55,600 nucleotides of DNA, taken from Planctomycetota bacterium. GTDB lineage: Bacteria > Planctomycetota > UBA1135 > UBA2386. The notes beneath the pieces are model-generated. The model worked only from the letters and a program-made list of their open reading frames with translations. It searched no databases and was not told the origin of the DNA. Positions 8,683-16,186 of the stretch are shown piece by piece. The stretch's first letter is position 1, and each line of letters starts with the position of its first letter. The position numbers were made by a program, and so were the translations under genes. The stretch spans positions 1-55,600 of the forward strand of contig JALORC010000033.1 in the NCBI GenBank assembly GCA_025459175.1, given 5' to 3'.

Positions 8683-9570
8683 CTATCTGTCGTCTTCCTG
8701 CTTCACGACTACACGGTACCACCCTCGCTTGGTCCGCGCAGCGAGCTGGCCTTCAGCAAGGTCGCCACTCATCAGATCGCTCAGAGCGCGCTCACGCTGC
8801 TTACGACCATTCCTGCTCCCTTTCCTGATCCCGGCCGCGACGTCGAGGTCGTCAACGTGCACAGGCTTTCCCTTCGCCGAACGCAACTTCGCAAGTATGC
8901 GGGAGGCAACATCGCCTAGATCATCGACTGTCCGCTTGGCCTGATCCCGCTGCGCGCGAGCGCCAATCTGTGTCGTCGTCGAGCTGCCGAACGCAGCCTC
9001 AGCCACGCCCCGCTGCAACTGCAACTGCAACTGCAACTGCATGATGCGTTCGATCTCGTGGAGCGCGCGTGCACGCACGCGGTCTTCTTCCAGTTCATCG
9101 AAGTATAGGTCGCGGGGAATCGTCCGGTTGTCGGTGGCGTGCCAGCTTGATGATGTGAACCGATGCCAGAGCTGGCAGAGCATCCCGACGGACCCGAGCG
9201 CCGACGGCATATGTACTGATCCGAGCTTGCACGGCTCCAACGTGGTGAGTCCGAGACTATGCGCGAGTTCCGCCAGCGGTGCCAAGCGACATGCTGCCTC
9301 GCCGTCGATGAGCATGCGCTCACCTCCGAACCTGCGCACCGTGGCAGCGATCGCACGCCGCGACATCGTGGCCTCGTAGATGTCCGGGTCAATCTCCCTG
9401 GGCGCCTGGCTCTCCGGGCCGGCGATACCCGACAACCGAAGGTCATTCGCAAGAAGCCCAAGGAGACGCATCGCGCTTGTCACGTAGTCTGCATCCTCCT
9501 CCGTCACGCGGCGCTGCGCAGAACAGTCCGCTGCTGCCTTCTTGCGTTGCTTCGCCTTCGCCATGGCCAC
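8683..9570 (-). CDS. Unknown protein of the mobile element with an LQ repeat
   Basis: This 295-aa protein is not recognised. The N terminus is lysine-rich, a central charged helix (EEDRVRARALHEIERI) runs into a run of Leu-Gln pairs at about residues 177-186, and the C-terminal 80 residues are basic and end in a segment (KRGWYRVVVK) that could be a winged-helix wing. The Leu-Gln run is encoded by a tandem CTGCAA hexamer on the opposite strand. The gene lies between the integrase and the DUF1580-like gene on the same strand, so a role in replication, excision or regulation of the element is plausible but unproven. The start could be the ATG at 9570 or at 9564. Confidence 0.6.
   Translation of the reverse strand: MAMAKAKQRKKAAADCSAQRRVTEEDADYVTSAMRLLGLLANDLRLSGIAGPESQAPREIDPDIYEATMSRRAIAATVRRFGGERMLIDGEAACRLAPLAELAHSLGLTTLEPCKLGSVHMPSALGSVGMLCQLWHRFTSSSWHATDNRTIPRDLYFDELEEDRVRARALHEIERIMQLQLQLQLQRGVAEAAFGSSTTTQIGARAQRDQAKRTVDDLGDVASRILAKLRSAKGKPVHVDDLDVAAGIRKGSRNGRKQRERALSDLMSGDLAEGQLAARTKRGWYRVVVKQEDDR
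9013..9042. repeat. Tandem hexanucleotide repeat, four perfect CTGCAA units plus one variant
   Basis: CTGCAA is repeated at 9013-9036 without change, followed by CTGCAT at 9037-9042. The repeat lies inside the 295-aa unknown gene and encodes alternating Leu and Gln on the minus strand. Because the unit is 6 bp, gain or loss of copies would change protein length but not the reading frame. Confidence 0.9.
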
Positions 9571-9667
9571 GTGCTCGCTGTGGGCGCTCGATGAGAGTCA
9601 CCGGGGCACGCGTCGAGCAACGCGGCGGCACGTTCATGAGGCGCGCCGTTGCCCCGGCGCCAACGTT

Positions 9668-10924
9668 CTACCCGAGCTTCGAGGCGACGTCGCTTGCGAT
9701 GGCGACGTCGGCGCCGTTCGCATAGCGGCGCGTCGTGCTGACGTCGGAATGCCCGAGGGCCGCACGAGCGGCCTCGATGCCGATCTGCTTCGCAATCCGC
9801 GTCCCCGCCGCATGCCGCAGCCGGTGCGGCGACCAGCGCGGCAACTCCCCCTCGTCGCAGGCACGATGGATCGCGCGCCGGTACTCATCGACCGTCAGCC
9901 ACTCAGCAACCTCGGCCGCGTGCGCCTCAGCCCGCTTGTCACGTACCCGCGTCTGCTTCGTCAGGGGCGATGTCCGCGCCGCCCGAGCCAGCCCCCGGCG
10001 CTCGTTCCACGCATCGCGCCCCGAGAAGATCGGCAGGTCCGGCTCCAGCCGCAGCCGGCCGCGCACGATCTCCTGCGCCTTCGGTCCGAACGCCACCACC
10101 CGTTCCCGCCCGCGCCACGATCCCTTGTGCCGGGCCAGCCGGTAGAGCCACGTCGGACCGGTCATGTCGAGCTGCCGGCGCGTCAGCGCCAGCGCCTCGG
10201 CCGGCCGCATGCCGCTCCACCACTGCAACCGCACAACGTCGGCGATGGTCGGCACCAGATGCGGCAGCGTCGCCTCGACCAGCGCCCACGGCACCGCCTC
10301 GACGGCCGGATTGTCGCGGGCACCGCAGCGACCCTTCGGTAGGCCGCGCAGCGCCGACAGCTCGTGCCAGGTCGCGCCCGGCACCGTGCCCTGCTCGACA
10401 CCCCAACGGAACAGCCGCTTGATGCGGGCCATGCGGTCGTTGATGGTCCGCCGGCTCAGCCCATCCGGCGCCGCCCGACCGTGCTCATGCCGCGGCCGAT
10501 CGTCGACGAGGGCCTGACGGACCGCGTGCAGGTCCGAGATGCGGACGCGATCCGTCGGCGTGTCGCGATGCAGCTGCAGCAGCATGCGGAACGCGATCGC
10601 GGCGTGCGTCACCTCACCAGTCGGGTGACCGTGCTCGTCGCGGTAGAAACGCTCGGCGTGCAGCAGGTAGGCGGCGCAGAGTTGCGCGACCGTCGGCCAG
10701 ATGCTGGCTGCCGCCGCTTGCCGCGTAGCACGAGCAGTGGCGACCGGCTTGCCGGCGAGATGCTCGGCGAGGACCTCGCGATACCGGCGCTGGGCCTCGG
10801 CGCTGCCGTGGCTGCCCAGGTAGACCATCCTGCGCTTGCCATTCGGGTCGCGCAGACAGACTGCGTCCTGGCCGGTGCCCTTGTGGTGGAAAACCGTCGG
10901 AACCTTCAGGTTCGCGGACTTCAT
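9668..10924 (-). CDS. int: Tyrosine recombinase, integrase of the tRNA-Pro island
   Basis: The protein catalyses site-specific integration and excision, most likely at the adjacent tRNA-Pro gene. Catalytic features of the lambda-integrase/XerC fold are visible: the first arginine in SGMRPAEAL, HRLRH (His and Arg near 367 and 370), GH near 392 and the nucleophilic tyrosine in TTRRY near 401. An N-terminal core-binding (SAM-like) domain precedes them. I prefer the ATG at 10924, giving 418 aa, because a perfect 10-bp inverted repeat ends just upstream of it, as expected for an operator. The longer frame from a GTG at 11014 adds 30 low-complexity residues and has no ribosome binding site. The gene is the outermost of the element, 13 to 103 bp from the tRNA depending on start choice. 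Confidence 0.88.
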   Translation of the reverse strand: MKSANLKVPTVFHHKGTGQDAVCLRDPNGKRRMVYLGSHGSAEAQRRYREVLAEHLAGKPVATARATRQAAAASIWPTVAQLCAAYLLHAERFYRDEHGHPTGEVTHAAIAFRMLLQLHRDTPTDRVRISDLHAVRQALVDDRPRHEHGRAAPDGLSRRTINDRMARIKRLFRWGVEQGTVPGATWHELSALRGLPKGRCGARDNPAVEAVPWALVEATLPHLVPTIADVVRLQWWSGMRPAEALALTRRQLDMTGPTWLYRLARHKGSWRGRERVVAFGPKAQEIVRGRLRLEPDLPIFSGRDAWNERRGLARAARTSPLTKQTRVRDKRAEAHAAEVAEWLTVDEYRRAIHRACDEGELPRWSPHRLRHAAGTRIAKQIGIEAARAALGHSDVSTTRRYANGADVAIASDVASKLG

Positions 10925-10932
10925 CGCATCGT

Positions 10933-10953
10933 CTGCTGTAGTGACTACAGCAG
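10933..10953. promoter_or_regulatory. Perfect 10-bp palindrome in front of the integrase, candidate operator
   Basis: The arms CTGCTGTAGT (10933-10942) and ACTACAGCAG (10944-10953) are exact reverse complements separated by a single G. The element ends 9 bp before the ATG at 10924 of the integrase. A dyad of this size fits a dimeric repressor or an excisionase/integrase arm site. It would lie inside the coding region if translation began at the GTG at 11014. Confidence 0.6.
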
Positions 10954-11026
10954 CTCCGTCAGGTGACGATGCGTTCGCCGGTGTCGGCGAAGTGCCCTGA
11001 GTGCTTGCACTCACGGGAGTTAAAAC

Positions 11027-11103
<77 letters not shown>

Positions 11104-11479
11104 ACCGGGCGTTCCGCAGTCTTGCGACCGCGGATCGAGGCGGGGGAACCTAGCCACCGGAGCCCCCGCGGTCAAGCGGCCGGGCCAGCATTCTTCGCCG
11201 CCGCAGCTCCGCCGCACGCACCGCTCCACAGCATCCCCACCGACACCATCGCGACTGCACAGACCTCAACCAACTGCCGCCGCCATCGCGTAGAGCGACC
11301 AGCACCACCAGTAGCCCCACAGCCCAGCCCACCAACCAACCCAACCAACCCAACCATCCCCACCACCACCTTCAATCGCCGCGATGGAAGCGCCCCGCGC
11401 CCGCGCTACCCTCCCTCCGCCGCGCTCCGCCACGCACGCACCCGCCCGCACGCCCGCACGCCCGCTCGCCGCGACCCGC
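11104..11479. other. Intergenic region between tRNA-Pro and mgtE, no gene seen
   Basis: I find no convincing gene in these 376 bases. The stretch marks the return to chromosomal sequence after the island. It contains a C/A-rich low-complexity tract, including three 9-bp tandem units at 11332-11358, and should hold the promoters of mgtE (plus strand) and of the tRNA (minus strand). An in-frame extension of mgtE back to 11384 is Arg/Pro/Ala-rich and looks non-coding. Confidence 0.6.
11332..11358. repeat. Three tandem 9-bp units, CCAACCAAC, in a low-complexity tract
   Basis: Units at 11332-11340 and 11341-11349 are identical, and the third (11350-11358) differs at one base. The tract lies in the gap before mgtE and has no coding role that I can see. 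Confidence 0.8.
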
Positions 11480-12865
11480 ATGCGCTTCCTGCTCCTGATC
11501 CCCGAGGTCCGCGAACTGCTCGCCGAAGGCGATCACGCGGGACTGCTCTCGGTGCTGCAGGAGATGCACCCGACCGACGCCGCATCCGTGCTCAGCGGCC
11601 TCGAACTGCACGAGATCGCGACCATCCTCGGCCTCCTCCCGCCCGACCTCGAGCGCGACGTGTTCGCCTACCTCGAGCCCGACGTCCAGGAACACTACGT
11701 CGCCGGCGCCGGCCGCGAGCGCGTGCAGAAAGTGCTGCAGTCGATGCTCAGCGACGACCGCGCCGAGTTCCTCGAACGCTTCGAGCCGCGCGTGCGCGAC
11801 CAGCTGACCTGCATGCTGCCGAGTGCGGCGCGCGAGGACCTGCTGCGCCGCGGCACGTTCCGCGAGGACCAGGTCGGCTCGTTCTTGAGCACCGACTACG
11901 CGGTGCTGAATCCGCTGCTGACCGCGCGCGGCGCCGTCGCCGAACTGCGTCGTCAGGCGCCGAGCAAGGAGACCATCTACTACAGCTACGTCGTCGATCG
12001 GCTCGGCAAGCTGGTCGGCTTCGTGTCGCTGCGCGACCTGATCCTCGCCGACGAGACCACACCGGTCGGCGAACTGATGAAGACCGACCTCGTGTCGGTG
12101 ACCGCCGAAGCCGACCAGGAACAGGCGGCGCGCGTGATCCGCGACTACGACCTGATCGCGCTGCCGGTCGTCGACACCGCCGGGCGCCTGGTCGGCATCG
12201 TCACCCACGACGACGCCGTCGACATCGTCGAGGAAGAGGCGCAGGAGGACTTCGAGAAGATGGCCGGCGTCACCGGCCACGGCATCGAGGTCGGCGACTA
12301 CGACTACCTGCGCGAACCGATCTGGCGCCAGGTGCGCCGCCGCGCGCCGGTGCTGTGCCTGCTGGCGCTGTTCTGGGTGATCACGTCGACGGTGATCAAG
12401 GGCTTCGAGGAACACCTGTCGGGCAAGGGCCTGCTGCTGGCGCTGCTGCCGATGGTGATGGCGACCGGGGGCATGGTCGGCACCCAGGCCAGCGCGCTGG
12501 TGATCCGCGCGCTGACCGTCGGCGACATCCAGAAGGCGACGCTGTGGACCGTGCTGTGGAAGGAGGCGCGCGTCGCCGGCGTGATGGCGGCGGCCCTCGG
12601 CCTGATCGCGTTCGTCAACTCGCTGATCGTGAGCCGCGCCGACGCCACTCCGGACGCACTGGCGATGGTCGCGTTCGCCGGCCTCGTGATCGGTGTGGCG
12701 ATGATCGGCCACGTGCTGTCGGCGGCGCTGCTCGGCGCCTTGACGCCGCTGCTGGTCAAGAAGATGCGCGGCGACCCGGCGATGATCAGCACGCCGGCGG
12801 TGACCGCGATCGCCGACCTGACCGGCGCCGCGATCTACCTGATCATGGTCACGAAGCTGTTGTGA
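11480..12865 (+). CDS. mgtE: MgtE-type magnesium channel/transporter
   Basis: MgtE proteins form dimeric Mg2+-selective channels in the cytoplasmic membrane that close when intracellular Mg2+ is high. The 461-aa product has the full domain order: an N-terminal helical superhelix domain (about 1-125), two CBS domains (about 130-250, with LVGFVSLRDLIL and LVGIVTHDDAVD), a plug helix and a five-helix C-terminal membrane domain with the conserved MVGTQASALVIRAL segment that lines the pore. Length matches the family. The ATG at 11480 gives the usual MgtE start; an upstream ATG in frame would add 32 low-complexity residues. The 3' end overlaps the convergent 146-aa gene by 17 bp. Regulation is presumably by Mg2+ binding to the protein itself. 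Confidence 0.92.
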   Translation: MRFLLLIPEVRELLAEGDHAGLLSVLQEMHPTDAASVLSGLELHEIATILGLLPPDLERDVFAYLEPDVQEHYVAGAGRERVQKVLQSMLSDDRAEFLERFEPRVRDQLTCMLPSAAREDLLRRGTFREDQVGSFLSTDYAVLNPLLTARGAVAELRRQAPSKETIYYSYVVDRLGKLVGFVSLRDLILADETTPVGELMKTDLVSVTAEADQEQAARVIRDYDLIALPVVDTAGRLVGIVTHDDAVDIVEEEAQEDFEKMAGVTGHGIEVGDYDYLREPIWRQVRRRAPVLCLLALFWVITSTVIKGFEEHLSGKGLLLALLPMVMATGGMVGTQASALVIRALTVGDIQKATLWTVLWKEARVAGVMAAALGLIAFVNSLIVSRADATPDALAMVAFAGLVIGVAMIGHVLSAALLGALTPLLVKKMRGDPAMISTPAVTAIADLTGAAIYLIMVTKLL

Positions 12866-13289
12866 ACGGCGATGGCGCCGGCAACAGCCAGATCCCGTGT
12901 TGCTCGAGGTCGTGTTCGGCGACCGTGCTGAGCACGCGGCCTTCGTGCAGGTAGACGCGGCGGCCGGCGAAGCGCAGCTCCCGCCCACCCGGCAACGGCA
13001 GCATGGCGCGCAGCGGCCCGAGCCACGGCAGCAGGTCCTCGATCGGCGCGCCGAACCACGGCTCGCCGCCGCTCACTTCGCCGCGCAACCATGGCGCCAC
13101 CTGCACGACGATGCCGTCCTGCAGCACGATCGCATCGCTGCACAGTCGGCGGTTCTGGTCCAGATAGCCGAGCCGCACGCCGTCGGCCGCGAACACGACC
13201 CGCCGCGGCGCGCCGAGCACGACGCGCACCGTCGTCACGTCCCCGCCGCGCAGACTGCCGGCCGCCACCAGTCCTCGTGGATCTTGCAT
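12849..13289 (-). CDS. Unknown 146-aa protein, convergent with mgtE
   Basis: I do not recognise this protein. It begins with ATG at 13289 and has a varied, protein-like composition, unlike the arginine-rich alternative frames over the same bases. Short hydrophobic strands alternating with charged turns (RVVFAADGVRLGYLD, GRELRFAGRRVYLHEGRVL) suggest a mainly beta, soluble protein. No signal peptide or membrane helix is evident. The last 17 bp overlap the end of mgtE on the other strand. The gene upstream on the same strand, the hydrolase lipoprotein, ends 63 bp away, so co-transcription is possible. Confidence 0.55.
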   Translation of the reverse strand: MQDPRGLVAAGSLRGGDVTTVRVVLGAPRRVVFAADGVRLGYLDQNRRLCSDAIVLQDGIVVQVAPWLRGEVSGGEPWFGAPIEDLLPWLGPLRAMLPLPGGRELRFAGRRVYLHEGRVLSTVAEHDLEQHGIWLLPAPSPFTTAS

Positions 13290-13352
13290 GCCGAACAGCG
13301 TCGGGCACGCCGTGAAGCGTGCGACAGCACCGTGGCAAGCCGCCGCGAAGAC

Positions 13353-14525
13353 TCAGCGCGCGTGGGACGCGAGCCACGCGGCGATCGGCACCAGGATTGC
13401 CTCATCGGGCGCACGACCGCAGTCGTCGATCGGCGAGGCCGCCGGACCGAGCGTGTGGCCGGCCCCGGGCAGCACCCGCAGCGTGACGTCGCCGTTGCCG
13501 GCCGCCCGCAGCGCGGCCGCGAGCGCTTCGCCGCCGCGCCGCGGCGTGCTCGCATCGTGCTCCCCCTGCAGGATCAGCACCGGGATTCGCAGCCGCGGCG
13601 CCTGCTCGGTGACCGTCGGCACCGTGCGCCCCTCGGCATACAGGTGCACGTTGCCACCGGGGCCGAACGCGAAGTCGAGCATCGCCTCGACCTGGGGCAG
13701 CACTTCGCCTTCGGGATCGAGTTCGCCATCGCTGTCCCGGTCGAGCCGCGTGCTCACCTTGACCGGCGCGCCGAAGCCGGCGGGCTCGGTGAAGAACGAC
13801 GCGGCGAGCTTCGCCACCATGCCGCCGGGGCCCTTGGCCGCCGCTGCCAGCTCGGCAGCGGTGATGACACCACCATCGGCGCCCTGCGCATACGGCAACC
13901 CGACGTCGACGATCCAGCTGCGCACCATCTCGCGCCACGGCAGACCGACCGGCCCCTGCAGCACCAGACCGCGCAGGTCCGTGCGCTCGCAGGCGAGCTG
14001 GGCCGCGATCGCGGTGCCCTCGCTCCAGCCGTGCACGAAGACCCGCTGGCGATCGCAGGCCGCGCACTGCAGCGCGCGATCGAGCACGCGCGCCGCATCG
14101 GCGGTGAACACCACCGTCGACTGCTGCTTCCAGAACCGCGCATCGAAGCGGCCCGGTCCCTTGACGAAGCGCTTGTGGTAGCGGACCACGGCAAAGCCGC
14201 GCGCGGCGAGCACCTGGGCGAGCTGCGCGAACAGCTTCACGCCGCCGTTCGACCCACTGTTCCGTCCCGGCAGCGTGACGTCCATGTCGTGCGGACCGTT
14301 GCCGGCCACCAGCAGCACCACCGGCCACGGCCCCGCGCCGTGCGGCCCGTTCGCCTCGGGATGCACGAGCTCGGCCTGGGTGGTCCAACCGCCGAGGTCG
14401 ACTTCGAACGCCTCGCGCACCAGCGCCGTGCTCACGGCAATCGGGGGCGGCGGTTCGAGCGGCGGTCCGCTGCGGCAAGCGAACCCACCGATGCCGAGCA
14501 ACGCCATGGCCGTGATCGAACGCAT
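13353..14525 (-). CDS. Alpha/beta-hydrolase family lipoprotein
   Basis: A secreted serine hydrolase of unknown substrate (390 aa). The N terminus carries a signal with a lipobox-like GGFAC (Cys17), so it is probably membrane-anchored outside the cytoplasm. The nucleophile elbow is GWSEG (Ser168), the likely acid is Asp324 in GEHDAST and the histidine is His357 in GAGHTLG, completing a triad in the usual order. VVLLVAGNGPHD near residue 70 provides the oxyanion-hole region. The segment around LDRDSDGELDPEGEVL (about residues 250-265) is acidic and could bind Ca2+. The phytanoyl-CoA dioxygenase-like gene lies 26 bp upstream on the same strand, so the two may be co-transcribed. Confidence 0.8.
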   Translation of the reverse strand: MRSITAMALLGIGGFACRSGPPLEPPPPIAVSTALVREAFEVDLGGWTTQAELVHPEANGPHGAGPWPVVLLVAGNGPHDMDVTLPGRNSGSNGGVKLFAQLAQVLAARGFAVVRYHKRFVKGPGRFDARFWKQQSTVVFTADAARVLDRALQCAACDRQRVFVHGWSEGTAIAAQLACERTDLRGLVLQGPVGLPWREMVRSWIVDVGLPYAQGADGGVITAAELAAAAKGPGGMVAKLAASFFTEPAGFGAPVKVSTRLDRDSDGELDPEGEVLPQVEAMLDFAFGPGGNVHLYAEGRTVPTVTEQAPRLRIPVLILQGEHDASTPRRGGEALAAALRAAGNGDVTLRVLPGAGHTLGPAASPIDDCGRAPDEAILVPIAAWLASHAR

Positions 14526-14551
14526 GGCGCATTGCTACCCGAACCGCGTCG

Positions 14552-15220
14552 TCAGCGCACGTTCGCCGCGAAGCGCAGCGGCAGCGGCAACGGTCCGGCG
14601 GCGAACTCGAGGTGCACGATCCGGCGATGGTGCGCGGCCGCGGTGCGCGACGACGCATGCAACAGCAGCGGTCGCAGCAACAGTGCGCCACCCGGCGGCA
14701 CCACCGGCGTCACCACCGGGCCATCGGCGACCCGCGCGGCGATCGCCGCCGGCGTGAGAATGCCCGCGCGATGCGAGCCGGGAACCAGCCGCAGGCCACC
14801 GCGGTCGGCATCGCTGCCGTCGACATCGAGCCGCACCGCGAGCATCTGCTGCAGCACCGCGACCGGTGGCTCGACGAACAGACCGCCTTCCTTCTGCGAC
14901 CAGGCGCGATAGCCCGCGACCTCGTGGCGCTCGTGCACCGGCACCATGCGGTCCTGATGCCACGCGACCAGCCAGTTGGTGGCCGGAGTCTTGTCGAACA
15001 ACGTGGCGCGGATCGCGATCGCATCGGGGCCGAGCCACGGTTCGACCAGCGCCCGGACCGGGGCCGAACTGGCGATCGCCCGGCACGCCGCATGGTCGAG
15101 GCCGGCGCGATCGCCGGCGCGTCGGTCATCGGGCGCGAAGCAGCTCGCCAACGCCGCCACTTCGACCGGCGTCAGCACCGCGTCGTGCACCACGAAGCCA
15201 GGCTCGGCCGAGGTCGACAT
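14552..15220 (-). CDS. Phytanoyl-CoA dioxygenase (PhyH)-like Fe(II)/2-oxoglutarate oxygenase
   Basis: This 222-aa protein has the metal-binding triad of the non-haem Fe(II) oxygenases: HQD (His88, Asp90) and a distal histidine in LLLHASS (His188), followed by an arginine near 199 that would bind 2-oxoglutarate. GGLRLVPGSH before the distal histidine is the typical PhyH-family signature. The substrate cannot be deduced; the family hydroxylates lipids and many small metabolites. The protein lacks a signal and should be cytoplasmic. It is transcribed divergently from the aldo/keto reductase, with only 31 bp between start codons, so the two promoters must overlap with coding sequence or be very compact. 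Confidence 0.82.
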   Translation of the reverse strand: MSTSAEPGFVVHDAVLTPVEVAALASCFAPDDRRAGDRAGLDHAACRAIASSAPVRALVEPWLGPDAIAIRATLFDKTPATNWLVAWHQDRMVPVHERHEVAGYRAWSQKEGGLFVEPPVAVLQQMLAVRLDVDGSDADRGGLRLVPGSHRAGILTPAAIAARVADGPVVTPVVPPGGALLLRPLLLHASSRTAAAHHRRIVHLEFAAGPLPLPLRFAANVR

Positions 15221-15251
15221 CGGCGGCAGACGTTACCGTGCGCGCCCGCGC

Positions 15252-16166
15252 ATGACCTTCCTGCCCCACCACGAACTCGGTCGCACCGGCTTCCGCGCCA
15301 CCCGGCTCGGCATCGGCGACCTCGCCGATCGCGCCGTGCCGTTGCCCACCTGCGTGGCGACCTTGCAACGCGCGCTCGACCACGGCCTCAACGTCGTCGA
15401 CACCGCGCCGAACTACGAGGACGGCTACAGCGAACGCATCGTCGGGCAGGCCCTGCGCGGGCGCCGCGACGGCGTGTTCGTCATCGACAAGATCGACCAC
15501 CTCGAGCAACCGGTGGCGCCGCAGCTCGACGGCAGCCTGCAACGGCTCGAACTGGAGGCGATCGACCTCGCCGTGTTCCATGCCTGCTCGACGCTGCCCG
15601 AGCTCGAGGCGCTGCTGCAGCCCGGCGGTGGCTTCGACCAGCTGGCGGCCGAACGGCAGCGCGGCCGGGTTCGCTTTTGCGGGCTCAGCAGCCATCACCC
15701 CGACGTGCTGCTGCGCGCGCTCGCGGCCGGCGTGTGCGACGTCGTGATGTTCCCGCTCGGGCCGTATGTCGACGCGCGCTATCTCGAGGTGCTCGATCGT
15801 GCCCGGCAGCTCCGGGTCGGCACCGTCTGCTTCAAGACGTTCGGTGCCGGCAAATTGCTCGGCGACACCGATGGCTACCAGCGGCCATTGTCGGTGCGCC
15901 CGCGCGGCAAGCGCAGCAGCGGCGGTGACGACGACGATGCGCCGAGCCTGCCGCGGCTGTCGGTCGCGCAGTGCGTGCGCTACACCCTGACGCTCGATCC
16001 GGACGTGGCGCTGCTCGGCCTGTCGTTCCCGACCGAACAGGACGCCGCGTTCGCCGCCGCGCGCGCCTTCACGCCGATGAGCGCCGCCGAACTGGCCGCG
16101 GTACGCGACGACGCCGCCCGCGCCATCGCTGGCAAGGGCGGCGTCTGGTGGAACCCACCGGCCTGA
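15252..16166 (+). CDS. Aldo/keto reductase
   Basis: NAD(P)H-dependent oxidoreductase of 304 aa, reducing or oxidising a carbonyl/alcohol that cannot be named. The catalytic tetrad of the AKR fold is recognisable: Asp50 and Tyr55 in NVVDTAPNYEDGYSE, Lys80 in VIDKID and His110 in LAVFHAC. The N terminus LGRTGFRATRLGIG is the usual first strand of the barrel. A polar loop with a run of Asp (about residues 220-228) interrupts the C-terminal third. The ATG at 15252 is chosen because it aligns with the family start; the frame is open further upstream but overlaps the divergent dioxygenase gene. Confidence 0.85.
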   Translation: MTFLPHHELGRTGFRATRLGIGDLADRAVPLPTCVATLQRALDHGLNVVDTAPNYEDGYSERIVGQALRGRRDGVFVIDKIDHLEQPVAPQLDGSLQRLELEAIDLAVFHACSTLPELEALLQPGGGFDQLAAERQRGRVRFCGLSSHHPDVLLRALAAGVCDVVMFPLGPYVDARYLEVLDRARQLRVGTVCFKTFGAGKLLGDTDGYQRPLSVRPRGKRSSGGDDDDAPSLPRLSVAQCVRYTLTLDPDVALLGLSFPTEQDAAFAAARAFTPMSAAELAAVRDDAARAIAGKGGVWWNPPA

Positions 16167-16186
16167 CCGGTGCGGTCCGCGGGGCG

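Larger units (their letters stand above)
1..11026. mobile_element. Right portion of an integrated genetic element (genomic island) next to tRNA-Pro
   Basis: A tyrosine recombinase gene lies immediately beside the 3' end of a tRNA-Pro gene, which is the classic arrangement for a site-specific integrated element. All genes from the tRNA to the left window edge are on the minus strand: integrase, an unknown protein, a DUF1580-like protein, a primase-helicase, and a restriction-modification operon. The left boundary lies outside the window, and I could not see a second copy of the tRNA 3' end that would mark the other attachment site. Whether the restriction operon belongs to the same element is inferred from continuity and shared strand. 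The element could be an integrative plasmid, a phage satellite or a degraded prophage; no capsid, tail or conjugation gene is visible. Confidence 0.65.

Noticed and set aside
1..11000. Second copy of the tRNA-Pro 3' end (left attachment site)
   Set aside because: I scanned for the T-arm and acceptor segment and did not see it; the left end of the island is probably beyond position 1.
11384..11479. N-terminal extension of mgtE
   Set aside because: The added residues are Pro/Ala/Arg low complexity, and the MgtE fold begins at the ATG at 11480.
13235..13555. Arginine-rich minus-strand frame between the unknown protein and hydrolase genes
   Set aside because: It is a shadow of the hydrolase C terminus in another frame.
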